NCBI GenBank assembly: GCA_021613375.1
Contig: CM038711.1
Span: 20,081,194-20,145,193 of the forward strand
Length of the DNA stretch: 64,000 nt
Reading direction: 5' to 3'
From: Megaleporinus macrocephalus
Taxonomy: Eukaryota > Chordata > Actinopteri > Characiformes > Anostomidae
Shown here piece after piece: positions 50,264 to 60,769 of the stretch; position 1 is the first letter of the stretch, and each line of letters opens with the position of its first letter. Below the pieces are notes generated by a model. The model searched no databases, was not told the origin of the DNA, and was given only the letters and a program-made list of their open reading frames with translations. Position numbers and translations under genes: made by a program.

Positions 50264-50527
50264 AATATACCGGACCCTGAATTAAGTCATCTGTTAATGG
50301 CCAGGTTTAGGTGTGTTCAGAAAATTAGCAAACAGTGTTGGATGGCAAACCCCAGGACAAGAACTGAAAATGCCAGCACCACTGACTACAGAGATGATGG
50401 TATATTTGAGTAGGAGTACTCACAGGGGGTCATCGGGGATGATCTTCTTGGTGAAGAACTCCTCTACGCCCTCATCCACTCTCCCCATATTCTCATTGGC
50501 TTCATTCTCACTCTCAGCTGCCTGCTC
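33338..50527 (-). CDS. carmil2: CARMIL-family actin regulator, C-terminal part, nine exons (probably CARMIL2)
   Basis: Exons in transcript order are 50527-50424, 48128-47360, 43452-43348, 42926-42890, 40761-40690, 40002-39649, 36529-36422, 36086-35982 and 33558-33338. They total 1875 nt and splice in phase to 624 residues plus TGA. The first visible exon has VDEGVEEFFTKK, which closely matches the CARMIL motif that follows the capping-protein-interaction region. Then come a Thr/Pro linker, IKKKFGDFFAFKK (77-89), KKTSIADLIRPLREA, an ER/K-rich helix (125-150), FEQRIHGLLHRIGVTKTPPS, a proline-rich exon with several PxxP sites, and KPRPRMKPSPQRRAVSVHED. CARMIL proteins bind membranes and uncap actin filaments by inhibiting capping protein. 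The leucine-rich repeats and capping-protein-binding motif belong to upstream exons not found here. CARMIL2 is preferred because it lies on human 16q with CFDP1 and TMEM170A, but CARMIL3 or CARMIL1 cannot be excluded. Confidence 0.85.
35363..35799 (-). mobile_element. Internally deleted Tc1-like element
   Basis: On the minus strand it begins at about 35799 with a terminal-like stretch (TATCTCCAAAAGTTATTCAG) and ends near 35363 with TAAACTTTTGGACATG. The 3' transposase region (ACATCAGTACCTGATCTCAC) and CTTCCCAGAAGAG are kept, while the central catalytic part is deleted. Confidence 0.7.
35982..36086 (-). CDS. carmil2: CARMIL exon H
   Basis: The acceptor is CTCCTCAG and the donor is GAAGAAG|GTGAGG. 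The exon encodes LKAALPRLQRSPVRKRVNLG followed by an acidic end (SEDLPESEE). The phase is 1 to 1. Confidence 0.83.
36422..36529 (-). CDS. carmil2: CARMIL exon G
   Basis: The acceptor is CCCTGTAG and the donor is TGAGG|GTGAGC. The exon encodes LPKPRPRMKPSPQRRAVSVH and then EDALLQHVALLDPEG. The phase is 1 to 1. Confidence 0.85.
36656..36873. mobile_element. MITE (family copy 2, pair with 20840-21060)
   Basis: Inverted ends CGCTGTCCAATAAAAACTTG and TTTTTCATTGGACAG enclose 218 bp, with the interior shared with the nested copy. A TA-rich flank prevents definition of the target duplication. It abuts the Tc1 element that starts at 36890. Confidence 0.85.
36890..38160 (-). mobile_element. Tc1-like transposon, transposase on minus strand, truncated at its right end
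   Basis: The left end CAGTTAGGTCCAGAAATATT follows a TA dinucleotide, the normal Tc1 target. The transposase frame 37958-37719 contains the DNA-binding part RPRKTSVVNDCRILSIVKK and VSKSTIKRRLHE. The frame before it, from 38061, starts MQSKEISMEVE and then stops, and the remainder toward 37300 is frameshifted. The sequence at 38140-38160 runs into a TA repeat, and the expected right inverted repeat is absent. Confidence 0.85.
37719..37958 (-). pseudogene. Tc1 transposase helix-turn-helix fragment
   Basis: The 79-codon open frame is the paired-like DNA-binding domain of a Tc1/mariner transposase, with the GRPR hook (RPGRPRKT) between the two subdomains. The DDE catalytic region downstream is broken by stops and frameshifts. 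It is not expected to be functional. Confidence 0.85.
39649..40002 (-). CDS. carmil2: CARMIL exon F (proline-rich)
   Basis: The acceptor is CTTCTCAG and the donor is CTGAAG|GTACAC. The 118 codons include RPPLPERPIGPLPPKPALKP and three SP-R type sites (PSPRKE, PSPRRV and others). These are candidate SH3 ligands and proline-directed kinase sites. The exon ends in a charged helix, TTDIRERAEKAQSVTE. Confidence 0.87.
40690..40761 (-). CDS. carmil2: CARMIL exon E
   Basis: The acceptor is TTATTCAG and the donor is CCTCAG|GTGAGG. The exon encodes AILDSKPEPPPTYMKPRTMS, a Pro-rich piece typical of the CARMIL tail. It enters and leaves in phase 1. Confidence 0.82.
41836..42475 (+). mobile_element. Degraded Tc1/mariner transposase copy
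   Basis: Blocks follow the order of a common fish Tc1 element: TTGTCAATGGCCAAATCATT, GGACAAGCCACAAACTGGCG, ACACACAGTGCATCCTGCTG, CAGGATGCACTGTGAG, CTCTGGGCAACGTTCTGCTT, and GTGCCACCTACCTGAACATT. Several deletions and stops break the frame. It lies in a CARMIL intron, antisense to that gene. Confidence 0.85.
42841..42873. repeat. (GAT)n microsatellite next to CARMIL exon D
   Basis: GAT/GAG triplets occur within about 25 bp of the splice donor of the 37-nt exon. Confidence 0.9.
42890..42926 (-). CDS. carmil2: CARMIL exon D (37-nt microexon)
   Basis: The acceptor is TCTTACAG and the donor is AGAGG|GTAGGG. The exon encodes SKDEELRKANSE and one base, and fits phase 0 to phase 1 between exons C and E. 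Its small size keeps it below usual ORF cut-offs. Confidence 0.75.
43348..43452 (-). CDS. carmil2: CARMIL exon C
   Basis: The acceptor is TTTTTAG and the donor is AGCCAG|GTGAGT, both in phase 0. The exon encodes 35 residues with the amphipathic FEQRIHGLLHRIGVTK, a motif also recognisable in other CARMIL tails. Confidence 0.85.
44235..44824. mobile_element. Non-autonomous TIR transposon, ~590 bp, complete
   Basis: The left end CATTTTGTCAGCTCCACTTA pairs with the reverse complement of the right end, CATTTTATCAGCTCCACTTA, and the match continues through ACCATATAGGT. Subterminal motifs AGGTATTATTTGGGTGGT and its inverse ACCACCCAAATAATACCTGC form a second inverted pair. Fragments of the same family occur at 831 and 12650. 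Confidence 0.85.
47360..48128 (-). CDS. carmil2: CARMIL exon B (large)
   Basis: The acceptor is GTTCAG after a pyrimidine tract, and the donor is CCAAG|GTAAGA. The join makes IIPDDPLKHQREEPLNK. The exon carries a Thr/Pro linker, the conserved KKKFGDFFAFKK basic-aromatic patch, KKTSIADLIRPL, the ER/K repeat helix, an Ala/Pro/Thr-rich stretch, and a Ser/Arg-rich end with RRSLREGKSQSLILLTGLEP. The open frame continues upstream to a Met at 48178, but that part is intronic by phase. Confidence 0.9.
47783..47860 (-). repeat. (GARAGA)n coding microsatellite for the ER/K helix in CARMIL exon B
   Basis: The purine-rich minus strand encodes alternating Glu with Arg or Lys over 26 residues, within the confirmed exon. 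It reads through in frame without interruption. Confidence 0.85.
48264..48978 (+). mobile_element. Tc1-like element with both inverted ends, internally deleted
   Basis: The left end CATGTCCAAAAGTATCCAGA pairs with the reverse complement of the right end, TATGTCCAAAAGCATCTAGC, and TA dinucleotides flank each. The block near 48490-48570 (AATCGAACACCTACGTCATG and GGAGCGATGTCTGTGAGCCA) is the transposase C-terminal region. The rest is deleted. Confidence 0.8.
49835..50215. repeat. Dispersed repeat family, copy 1
   Basis: It shares in the same order with 51390-52100 the blocks ATATTTAGCATAAAACCAGT, GTTAAATAAAGGCTGAC, AGTTACTCCTTTAGTTA, ACCATTTATTACA and TTTAATGGTGATT. Its edge runs into a TA microsatellite. 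Confidence 0.8.
50217..50261. repeat. (TA)n microsatellite
   Basis: About 22 TA units, just upstream on the plus strand of CARMIL exon A. Confidence 0.97.
50424..50527 (-). CDS. carmil2: CARMIL exon A (first visible)
   Basis: The acceptor is TGTGTAG and the donor is CCCCT|GTGAGT. The exon encodes 34 residues beginning EQAAESENEANENM and ending FFTKKIIPDDP. It enters in phase 0, so a further upstream exon is required. Confidence 0.87.
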
Positions 50528-51389
50528 CTACACACATACACACACACCGGCAAAAAACAAATGCAAGGTCACTCGCTGAGACTGACAGACCAGTCAAGGT
50601 GGAGAGAAATGCAGAAACTTGATCCTTACTGGCCAAAATCTTTAACTACACACAGTGAAAGAATGTAGATGCTCTAACCAACAGTATTATGTTTTTCATT
50701 TTTTTGTGTGGGTGGCTGCAGGATGCCTTGTAGGGTACTTACATCCACATATCACATTCTCTTCCTCCATACTCATATACAGACATGCACTGCTCACACA
50801 TATTCACTACTGCAAATTACAGCAGTGACTTCTGTTAATAGGCAGGACGGCTTTTTTGTTGACTGTGACTGTGTCCTCAGGCGCATCTGTCTCTATTGTC
50901 CCAAGAGAGGACCAAACCCAGCCCCACGCTTTCCCCCCTCTGTCTGATCCCCCTCCTCCTAATGCATTTAGACCCCTTAAATACACTCACACGCTGCACA
51001 CAGAATGAGAGCACGCTTGCTCATCAGTCGCAATTGGTGTATGTATCATGTAGCCATGGCGATAATTCAATAACAGAAGGAGCTCATCTTGAACGCTGAA
51101 TTAGGTTAAATTAGGCTTAATACAATGACACCATGCTGTTCTTAGCAAGCAAAATGATGCGGCAGATGAAGGTAATTTGTCTTTGACCTTAATATGGTGT
51201 TACAGGACAGTAATGGATTCATTGTTTCTAAGAGACACCAAAAACCAAAAAACAATCTTTACATTCATTAAGATTCTTCAGTCAAGCTATTTATACCTGG
51301 ACCATCTTTAATATTAAAACACTTCAGACACCACCACAATTCTAGACCACTCTAGTGGATGCCTGACCATTTCCAGGATTAAAGAGGGG

Positions 51390-52100
51390 GTCATTTAATG
51401 ATTTAAACAAAGTATTTACCATAAAACTAGAATAGAAGACTGTTACCGATGGACGCGATATCAGGCTAAAACATGATGTCATACCTAAGGTTACCTAAGT
51501 AATGTTAAATAAAGGCTGACTACACGCAAGCCAACTGAGTCCCCTCTTTTTTGGAAAGACTGAGGGAAGAGATGACAGTTTGGCTCTAATTGTGACTGAT
51601 CATTCAGGGGTGGAAGCTGAATATGCTCTTAGTTACTCCTTTAGTTAAGAAGCTGAGAGACGGATGCAAACAGAGATAGGCTAGCTGTTGCCTGGTTATC
51701 TATACGATAATGAAACACTATCTATACAATTTTAGTTCAGAACACTGAAGTAACTTGTTGAGACATCAATCTATCACACACAATGGAACTTTAAATGGAA
51801 ATTTAACCTTGACTATCCGTTCAGCAATACCAGCTAAACTCACTATAGTTTAGCTATAGTCAACCGAGTGTTTCAAACATTTACATCTTGAACTGAACAA
51901 ACATCCAATAACATTCCAATCACATAACATTATAGCACCGTTTTCTCTCTGCCTCTTTGGTACATCAATAATAAACAGAGGAAGGAAAAGTGTAACCCAT
52001 TTATTACATACTGAAAACAGGAATATTTTGATAACAAACATATTTACAATTATACTAAATTATGAAAAGTAAATAAATTTGTCTTTAATGGTGATTTTCA
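51390..52100. repeat. Dispersed repeat family, copy 2 (longer)
   Basis: It is collinear with copy 1 but has extra internal sequence (about 51655-51890). The direct-repeat pair is 1.5 kb apart on either side of CARMIL exon A. No inverted ends were found. Confidence 0.8.
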
Positions 52101-52179
52101 ACTAATAAGTATTCAAGGCCTTTAAAAGGCTGTTTGGGCCAGCCCCGAATTATTTACAAGTTTATTTTTTAAAACTACT

Positions 52180-52310
52180 GCAAAGAAATAAGTAATCAGT
52201 GGTTTCTACCCAGTGGGCCTTTAGTGAACAGCCTACATATCACTGCTGTCATGGGAAATCACTGAGTACCCAACACAGCAACATCTGAGCAGAAAAGTGT
52301 TTGTCCCAAA
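52180..52310. repeat. Small dispersed repeat, pair with 56408-56510
   Basis: GTGGTTTCTAC and ATCACTGCTGTCATG followed by AAATCACTGA and GAGCAGAAAAGT match the copy at 56408-56510. Confidence 0.65.
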
Positions 52311-53655
52311 ACTAAACTTCATAACTGTTCAGTTTATTTTAAACCCCACAGCGCAGATGTTCATTTATTTAAGAAAGAGAAAGACTGAAGTGAGGTTGTT
52401 GTCACTACAGGGCAATGGAGATGAAGGGAAGAGTGAGGGCATTAATCTAGTGAAGAACCTTCAAGTTTCACAGTGGAGATGATCAGTTCCTGTATCATTT
52501 GCAAGACCCACTAAGACGAATTGGTCTCCAACAAATGTAAGAAATTGTGCAGAAGTTTAGTGTTTCATTTTAAACATCACAGCTGTAGAATTTGCAACAA
52601 AATAATCCTAATGGGGTCGTCAATTTGAACAGACATTTCTCTGTCACAGTCCAGCAGCTTTCAATAAAACACATGCACAAAAAGGAAAACCTCAGGTATT
52701 TGCTGCTGCCCTGGTTCTGCAAATGGAAAAACAACAAATGATGTGGGGGAAACAAGCAAATGCTGTGGGCCACCAACGCCTAACCAGTAAGGAAAAAAGC
52801 ATCTCTACTTGGCTATCAATCTTGTGCATGTATGGCATGTGGGGAAGTCATAGCCTAACCTTAGTATTACGGTACACAAGCTACAAACCTGATCTGTGAT
52901 TAGACCCCTCACAACAGTTATTTAGGTCTTCTAAGAAATAGTGGCATAGAAAACAACAGTTATTCCACAACCTATGGATCACGGACGTACACATATATAA
53001 AAAACGGCCTGCTCCTTCCCCCTCATACTGAACAACTACCCTCTTCTATAATAACTGTATTTCATAGGGCCACTGTTCAAGATTCGTTTCAGCTCTGCCT
53101 TACAGTCTCCTTACACTCTGGGGACAGAGCTTGTTGTTTCACAGGCTTCATCAATTTGGGGGGTTGGGGGGCTCCCTCTGGTCAGTACTTGCCTGGCTAT
53201 GAAGATTTTACCTCAGTAACTTCAGCCTTGGTCAACAATTAAATGTAATGTTAGAAAGGGTCGCTAATAACTTGCTACACCAAGATTTGTTGTTTTTGTG
53301 ATGTCAAGAAAACCAGCGTGTGTACATATGAGCTTATTCAGCTTAAAGCAGGTCAGCCCCACCCACTGACGTGAAGGAGTGTTTCAGCCTAGATCGCTTT
53401 TTAAATGAGACACAGAAGAGAACAGTAGTTTAAAAGGCACACCAACAAAAAGCAGTACATAAATCCACACAAAGTAACACTACATTTACTTTGTAATGAG
53501 CTGCAAATCACATTTAACCTAGCAGTAGTGACAATGGCTTTCCAATGCTGGAGAGACTTCATGGAAGTTGACAGGCATAAAGAGGAACACTACCCTTGCT
53601 TTACATTTCAGCTGGACAGGCGATGATTTTGCATAGAGTAGCATCTATGGCTAAC

Positions 53656-53705
53656 TATAATAATAATAATAATAATAATAATAATCTAACAATAATAATA
53701 AAAAA
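53656..53705. repeat. (AAT)n microsatellite
   Basis: AAT units with one CTAAC interruption. Confidence 0.95.
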
Positions 53706-54811
53706 AGCTAATAATACCATCATCTAAGTAAGTCATCACCAGCTTTGAGGGCTTCTAGCTTAGGTGGCTTGTGTGCATGCGTTTTAGGAATAAGGCTTTG
53801 AAGGGAGGGGCTGCATTTGTGCAGCTGTTGAGTTTCAAAACAATGTGTATCAAAATGAAAGACCCCACCTTTAAGAGTGAGGGGAGTCATATGCAGGCAT
53901 ATTTTTGCCTGTAAAATAAAAGAGATGGTGAGTTTCACTACCACACAAGCACACAGAGACATCCATGCACACAAAGGGTGCTACGTCAGGGTGTGTTTTG
54001 TCTATTTGCATCCCCCTGTACAGACTCTGAGGGCCTTTAAGCAGAGTGGGCACTGCAGGCAGGAGAGAGCGAAAGAGAGACCACTGCAGAGCTATAGCAA
54101 CCTTATGCAAATAGAGTGCCACACGCCGCATGAGAAATGGATTATAAATCATTTAGTGCCTGGTGGCCAATCAGAGCGAACGGCTCCTCATCACTCCACT
54201 GCATCTTCAAAAGGAGGAGGCGGCACGGTGGAGAGGTGTTTCCCACACATACTCACCCGCACATTCTCACACACAATGCACACACGCGCTCTGGATTAAT
54301 AGATGCATAAAAATGCAAGCGTTATTATGCGCTCATTTCTAAACAGAACACACCCAATCTAAATAAAACAACCCCCGCCTGTAAGAACGTCAATGACAGT
54401 AACGGTACTGCATTCAGTCTGTTTAGAAAAGAGATTCAGCTCCTTTAAAGTAACTACTGAAAGGCCTCAATCTGTATGTGTACATACATGTCAATTATAG
54501 AAATCTTCATAACAAACACGTCAAGTCATGTAAATAAACGTTGTGTGCTATATCTGATATTTGGCATTAGACCTTAATCGGTGACGTGATGTTCAATGAC
54601 AAAAATGGCTTCTTTACGCTGATCTGAGACCACCTTTGTCTTGCGTGAAAGAATGGTAATTTAGGCCTCAGACAGGAGAGCATGCTCACAGATCAGCAGC
54701 GGCAACAACAAGAAACCAAATCAAGGCTGTGATCAAAGGGATGTCAGATATAGCTTCAGAAGGAGACATTTCTGGGGACTATTCCCCTTTAAATTTGGGA
54801 GAGAGAGCAAC

Positions 54812-54849
<38 letters not shown>

Positions 54850-56407
54850 GGAGTGAACATGGTGTTCTTTATTCATGATGGCTTCCCTTGTCTCAGAGCA
54901 GTGCATAGAGAAAGAATATGCCAGTTTATCTGTAGACAGAGCCGCTCCTACACTTTGCAGAGTAAGCCTGAAGATCAGAGGAGGGAAATTCCAAAGCTAC
55001 TGAGTCTGACCATTTAATGTACTCTAGTCTTGATGCAATGCTAGAACCACATCAAGACTTACTGAGAATTAAAACTATTCGAGAGAGCTATTCATGTATT
55101 ACAAAAACCAGAGGTGTTAATTAATGAAGTACAAATATTTTGTTGCCTTATTTAAGTAGAAATGTTGGTTATTTATACTTTACTGGAGTAATTATTTTTC
55201 AGCTGACGTTTTACTTCAACTCCTCCCATTTTCACACCATTATCTGTACTTTCTACTCCTTACATTTTAAAAATAGCCTCGTTAGTCCTGTTTCAGACTC
55301 GCCAACCTTTATGCATTTTGCGTAGCAGATACGCATTTAGACCTCAAACTACGCTGCTACGATTCATCACTTCAAAATACAAGAAAAGTCATTGATGAAG
55401 TTCAACTGTCTGTGCATTCGAGCACTAGGCTACTCGTCTATGGGTGTAACCGCATTGGGCAACAGCCTGTTGGGCAAAGAAGAATTTGACCAATCAAAGC
55501 GCTAGTTTTAAACTCTTCAATCCCTCTCAGTCCATCTTCATACTGTGACTGGTTTTAAAGGGAGGACGGTACTAAATACAGTTTCAGAGGAAACTGGCAG
55601 GGTGTGGGAATTGTGAATTGTCAATATCAATACTAGGGCACTCAAAAACTCAAGATGCAAAATCTAAACTTTAGTTTTAACAATTCTTGTGAGTAAATAT
55701 CCCTCCGGCGAGTGTAAATGTGAAACTCGTGAGCACAGAAAGAAGTCCTGTGTGCGTATTTATCATCATGTCACGCTCAAACTGCCTTTCTCCATTCTCG
55801 ACTCGATAGCTATCCTCGCGCGCCCTGTGAAACCCTGCGCCGCACTGTGCTATGCTGTGGTGTTCAGGTTGGCAGGTTTGCTATTTAATTTTTGGCTCAT
55901 TTTCATTCATGTACATTTACATTTCAATAAAGACTATTGAAATCATGCCTTTGAAGTTTGACTACACCATTACATTACTTACAGGCAACTAGTTATCATT
56001 ATCTTCCGCTCCATGAAACACATGTTAATGCTCAGCAGTACACATGGTTCTTTAATATATTTGCATTGTACTAAAATACATTCATTAACATGTTAATATA
56101 ACATTATAGTCACTATGGCTTCTAAAAGAATGATTTTTTTGGGGAGGTGGGCTAGTGCACTATAGGTCCCTGTGATGTGAAGCATTTTTTTCCTTACATT
56201 ACTTTTACTTTTACACTTTAAGTAGTTTTGATAGCAATACTTTTATACTTTTAAATCTTGAGTTCATACTTCAACTTCTACAGAAGTATTTTTAAACCTA
56301 GTTTCTAAACTTCTACCTGAGTAATGAATTAAATACTTTTGACACTTTGACAAACACACATTTAAAAGTGAAGAATTACTAAAAGTACTCCAACCATGTA
56401 AGTTTAA

Positions 56408-56510
56408 TTAGTGGTTTCTACTCACTGCCTCTTTCTGTTGAATATTCACTGCTGTCATGAGAAATCACTGACACCCCAAAACAGCAGCTTCTAAGCAGAG
56501 AAGTATCTTA
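56408..56510. repeat. Small dispersed repeat, second copy
   Basis: It is collinear with 52180-52310 and more diverged. No ends are defined. Confidence 0.65.
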
Positions 56511-57687
56511 ATCATCAGAAATATTCAAGGAGTTCAAAGTTTCCTTTTGCTAAACCTCACAGAGCTAAAAATGCAGAATTTGTAAATGAACAGTTTAACT
56601 CTGGCCATAGACCACTGCTAGAAATTCATTGTCACCTGTAACCAAGTGATATCTGGAAAGTCTACGTTTAATGGATCAATTTTTCAGTTGCAAGAGGTAA
56701 TGCTTATTATATTTAACACACAGCAGACATCTACACTCTTCATTTGAGTCTTTGTGTTTGGGGGGACTTAATAGGTGACCACAATTAGCCCAAAAATGAT
56801 CATGGTTGTCAAGCAGACCGCTTGTATGGGATGGTGATAGTGGGGGTGAGGTGAGGCGATTTAATCAATAATCTATTTATTTACCAAAAAGTTTTTTACA
56901 TACGGCCTTGGCATATTGAGTTCTACGATATTCATATTCAGTTTTAAGGCATTTGTATAATAAAAACAAATAAAGGGATCTCATTCTGTACACAATGCCC
57001 ACACGCTGGGGCTGTGAAGTCATATTTAAAGACACCAACAATTTGGGATTTCGCTGTTTGCTCACTGAAAAAGAGTCTTTCCAAAGAAATTTGGAATATT
57101 TTCCGATATACTATTTTTAGTCTGTTTCATTAGAAATAGCTGACTAAAAATCACACCTATTTAAAGAATATTATAAATAATATTTTATTTCTTATCTTGA
57201 TATATATTACTATACTATACTATACTATTACTATACATGCATGGTGTGGGTCGTCAAACCTTTCCATAGATTCCATAGATAGATATGAACCGATTGGACT
57301 GTCTAGTCAAGGACATTCCTATGGAACAATTCTCATTTGTGATTTATCTCATCCAGTTTACTGAGAAAGCCTTTAAGGTTTTAAGTGTTCTACATTTTGC
57401 TCACACACATCACACACAATGTGGCTAGAATTCCAAAGTTATTAGGTTTGCATAATTTACATGATGCATCCTTAACAAAGCAAGACACACATAGGTCTTG
57501 ACATATTTTAGAACATGGAGAGAGATTGTCTAATGGACAGTGGTACCTATCTAAACACTGTCCATTTTACTTTTAACCTTTCCTTTGTAGCTTAGGAGTT
57601 TTGGAGTTTTGCTAATTTCAACAAAATACACCGATTCATATTGCCCTGCTGTAAAAAGTGCAGTTATCTTCAATAGACTGTTACATC

Positions 57688-58478
57688 TAGGGCTGCAGCT
57701 ATCGATTATTTTAGTATTGAGTATTCTACCGATTATTCCATCGATTAATCAAGTATTCAGATAAAAACATTTTTGCTGTTTTAAAGGTCAATAGTAAATA
57801 TATAAAATAAGATAAGACAGGTGTCTTAACATTTTATTGCTTAAATTGCATATAGTAACGTTTTAAAGAAAACATTTTAGTAATTACTATTATTAAAATT
57901 TATTACTAGACCTATATATCATACTATAAGTTCACAAGGCTGCCTACTATACTCTCATTTTCTATACTGAAGCTTGTCCTCCACTTGCTGACCCACTTAC
58001 TGCCAACAAACTGAACTGTATATTCTCCCTGTAATCGATTTGGTGCATCTTGGGCTCCAAATTGCTACAAACACCACCTGAACCGTTTTCTGCTCAGATG
58101 CTGAAACACTGATGTCATGCTCGGCTAGGGGTCTTTCAGTTTGCTGGGAAAGCTCAGTAGCTTGCTTTCTGCAGTTAGCTTCTTATTCAAATTCCCCGTT
58201 CCACCTTAAATAGTGCAGTAGATTTTGGACACTGTGTATGGTTTTCTCTGGCCCGTCTCTTCTGTTCGTCTCTTCTTAATGTCTCTCTCTTTCTCTATTT
58301 TGCAATCTGCAACATCAAACTACGTCTTCTTCGTGTCACCTGGCAACACCGTAAGCGCGCACTGTGCAACAGTAAAAGCCATCCATGCGAAACAGCGCGC
58401 TGTAAATGATTGTTTGTATTAAACAAATCTTCGATGCAAAGAGTTACTCGAGTTTCTCAAGGAATCATTTTAGACCTA
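57688..58478. mobile_element. Non-autonomous hAT-like element, copy 2 (without the nested MITEs)
   Basis: It begins TAGGGCTGCAGC and ends TAGACCTA, with flanking GTTACATC (57680-57687) and GTCACATG (58479-58486), six of eight bases shared. It matches copy 1 at 20605-22606 without either nested MITE and with a shorter interior. The coding-like frame at 58225-58422 is inside the element and not a gene. Confidence 0.82.
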
Positions 58479-58920
58479 GTCACATGCAAGTGTACCTGCA
58501 AGTGTATCTGCAGCCTACACTCTTTGCACTGTAAAGCAGCCATTATGCCTTAGTTTGGAGACACTGGACTCACAATATGGAGGCAGTTTGGCTTGTTAAT
58601 AAACAGAAATTATCATTTTCAAAGTCAAATTCAGAAATAGCCATCCACCAATACAAAACATCCTGTTTCTGCTCAGGACTCAGAGCAGGTAAGGTTTTAG
58701 GAAAAGCTTACAATTTTGATTAATAACTTTCAATGGAGTTGAGGTTGTGGGTAGGGCTGTTAGTGCTGTCAAGTGCCGCAGTTGAGACTGAGACACACCG
58801 AATCAGACTCAAGAGCAAACATGCAGTAGTCACAGACCGAGAGTGGTCTTCATTTGTAGTTAAATGTACATTAGTTGTCATTTCTTATTGTGTACTAAAC
58901 ACATTTAACCAAATATAATT

Positions 58921-58921
58921 A

Positions 58922-58960
<39 letters not shown>
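58921..58960. repeat. (TA)n microsatellite
   Basis: About 20 TA units. Confidence 0.96.
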
Positions 58961-58964
<4 letters not shown>

Positions 58965-59432
58965 CAGTGATAAAACGCTAGTTCTGGTAAAATGCTAGCT
59001 AGTAATACGTTCAGTATTAAGGGTAGCTGTTTGCGTAGAGTCACTTGGAGACTAAATATAACAAATAGATATAAACCTGTCGAATTAAGCCAGAAATGAA
59101 GTCCCTTCTAAGCTTTCATCTCTAAAGCCTGACACCCAGTGCTCGGTAGCTGCTGAATCAGCCTTTCATTCGGTGAGTCAGAAAAACACATCACTTGAAT
59201 CTGCGGAAACTTTTGCGGTTGTTTATGTGGGCTGTGAGCTGCAGGAGTTTGTGAACCCCTGACATGGAGAAAGGACGGTTTTTGTCTTTTTAATTCTGGT
59301 TTTGTTTTAACTCAGGCCTAGACATTACGCTCACCCGGACCCCTCAACATTTTCCAAATCCACCTTACCCTGAGTCTAAATGAGATTAAGATCAGAAATA
59401 AGAGATACGATAATAATTTAAATACTACAACA

Positions 59433-59820
59433 CTAGGGCTGAGTACTGAAATTCAATACCTACAGTACTGACAAATTTACTGTAGTTCTGATGACTACTG
59501 AATAATTCAGTGTTATTCGATACCACATTTCTAAACCTGTGAAGCCGATTCTAGCAGCATCTCTGAGCTAATAAAGATGCTTGTTACAGAATCTAGACTC
59601 AGAGTGGCTGTTTACTTTCCATTCAGTACACAGGCTGTTAACGAGAACTCATCTTGATTAGTCTACAATCTGTCAGTAAATATATCCACTTCCAGGACCT
59701 TACACTCTCATCTGGTTTAAGCCACACCTACTCAGTCTGTTATGAAAACAAAGGTATTGCAAAAAGTGTCATTTAGGAATCAGTATTGAAATCAAGGTAT
59801 CAGTGCTGCTATCAACACCC
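59433..59820. mobile_element. Possible non-autonomous DNA element, ~390 bp
   Basis: The left end AGGGCTGAGTACTGAAATTC and the right-hand GGTATCAGTGCTGCTATCAA resemble the inverted ends of a common fish MITE in which GGGCTG and its complement bound a TATCGATAC-rich core. The ends here are diverged. Confidence 0.4.
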
Positions 59821-59864
59821 AAACAACACCCTTACCTTGGTATGCAAATGTGTTTGTGTGACTG

Positions 59865-60055
59865 AGGGAGAGAGGAAGACAGAACAGAGAAGGGAAAGAG
59901 AATGAGGAGAAACTGAGAGAAAAACAGAAAGAGAAAAGAGGAAAATGCCAGTGAAAAAGAAAGAGAAGACTAAAATAGGGAGAGTGAGGAAGAGAAACAG
60001 CGAGGGAAAGAGAAGAGAGAGATTGCTGAGGGAAAAAATGGCAAGAGAGAAATGC
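59865..60055. repeat. Purine-rich (GA/GAAA) tract
   Basis: The plus strand is mostly G and A with few interruptions. It has no coding meaning. Confidence 0.85.
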
Positions 60056-60449
60056 TTATGCAGCCAGATACCACATTAGCAGGTGTAGGTGGTAACGTAA
60101 CTGGGACACACAAACACACACACACACACAAACACACACCCATCCTCAGAGTACGTAACTATTATTCCATCACCCCTTCCCCACATTACAGTCACTAGCC
60201 TCTCCCTCAGGCACCACCTGTCATTGTATTTCCGTAAGCCAAGTACCACACAATATGGGCACATACACACCCATAGATCAGTGGGCTATAAGCACACACA
60301 CACACACGGGCAGGTGGTCTTAAGCAGTGATTCCAGTGTTCCTATCCTACTGTCCACAATCTAGCAGTAGTGAGGAGAAGAGCTGTTACCCCAGAGACTC
60401 TGATCTGACAAAGTCATCCTCTTTGACTGAACATTGACCCCTGAGGCAC

Positions 60450-60456
60450 ACACACA

Positions 60457-60494
<38 letters not shown>
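60450..60494. repeat. (CA)n microsatellite
   Basis: CA units with one TA interruption. Smaller CA runs occur at 60106-60140 and 60294-60306. Confidence 0.95.
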
Positions 60495-60498
<4 letters not shown>

Positions 60499-60769
60499 TA
60501 CATGTGTGTACATATTTGTTAGACCACAATGTTATCATCTGAATTAGAATTCAGCTAAGATTTGGGATTCAGGTGGAGATTTTTCAGCTGTCCAAAGTCT
60601 CAAGCGAGGTCGTATTTAGGTTTTTGTTAGACTGCAGTGGGAAACATGACAGAACATAGTAAACCGTGTCTGTAGAACATACAGAAAGAAAATCGCTCTA
60701 CTTTATAGCAAACAGGTTTCTAGTTTTTAGGTGGAATATTTTGATAGCTTACACATTTTCCTGTGCCGC

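Larger units (their letters stand above)
33559..50423 (-). other. Introns of the CARMIL gene
   Basis: The introns between the listed exons hold Tc1 copies (35363-35799, 36890-38160, 41836-42475, 48264-48978), a MITE (36656-36873), a 590-bp TIR element (44235-44824), a repeat-family copy (49835-50215) and TA and GAT microsatellites. The remaining stretches (33559-35362, 38170-39640, 45000-47359) show nothing I can name. Confidence 0.7.

Noticed and set aside
58225..58422. 65-codon open frame
   Set aside because: It lies inside the hAT-like element copy and is shared, with changes, by the copy at 20605-22606; there is no gene evidence.
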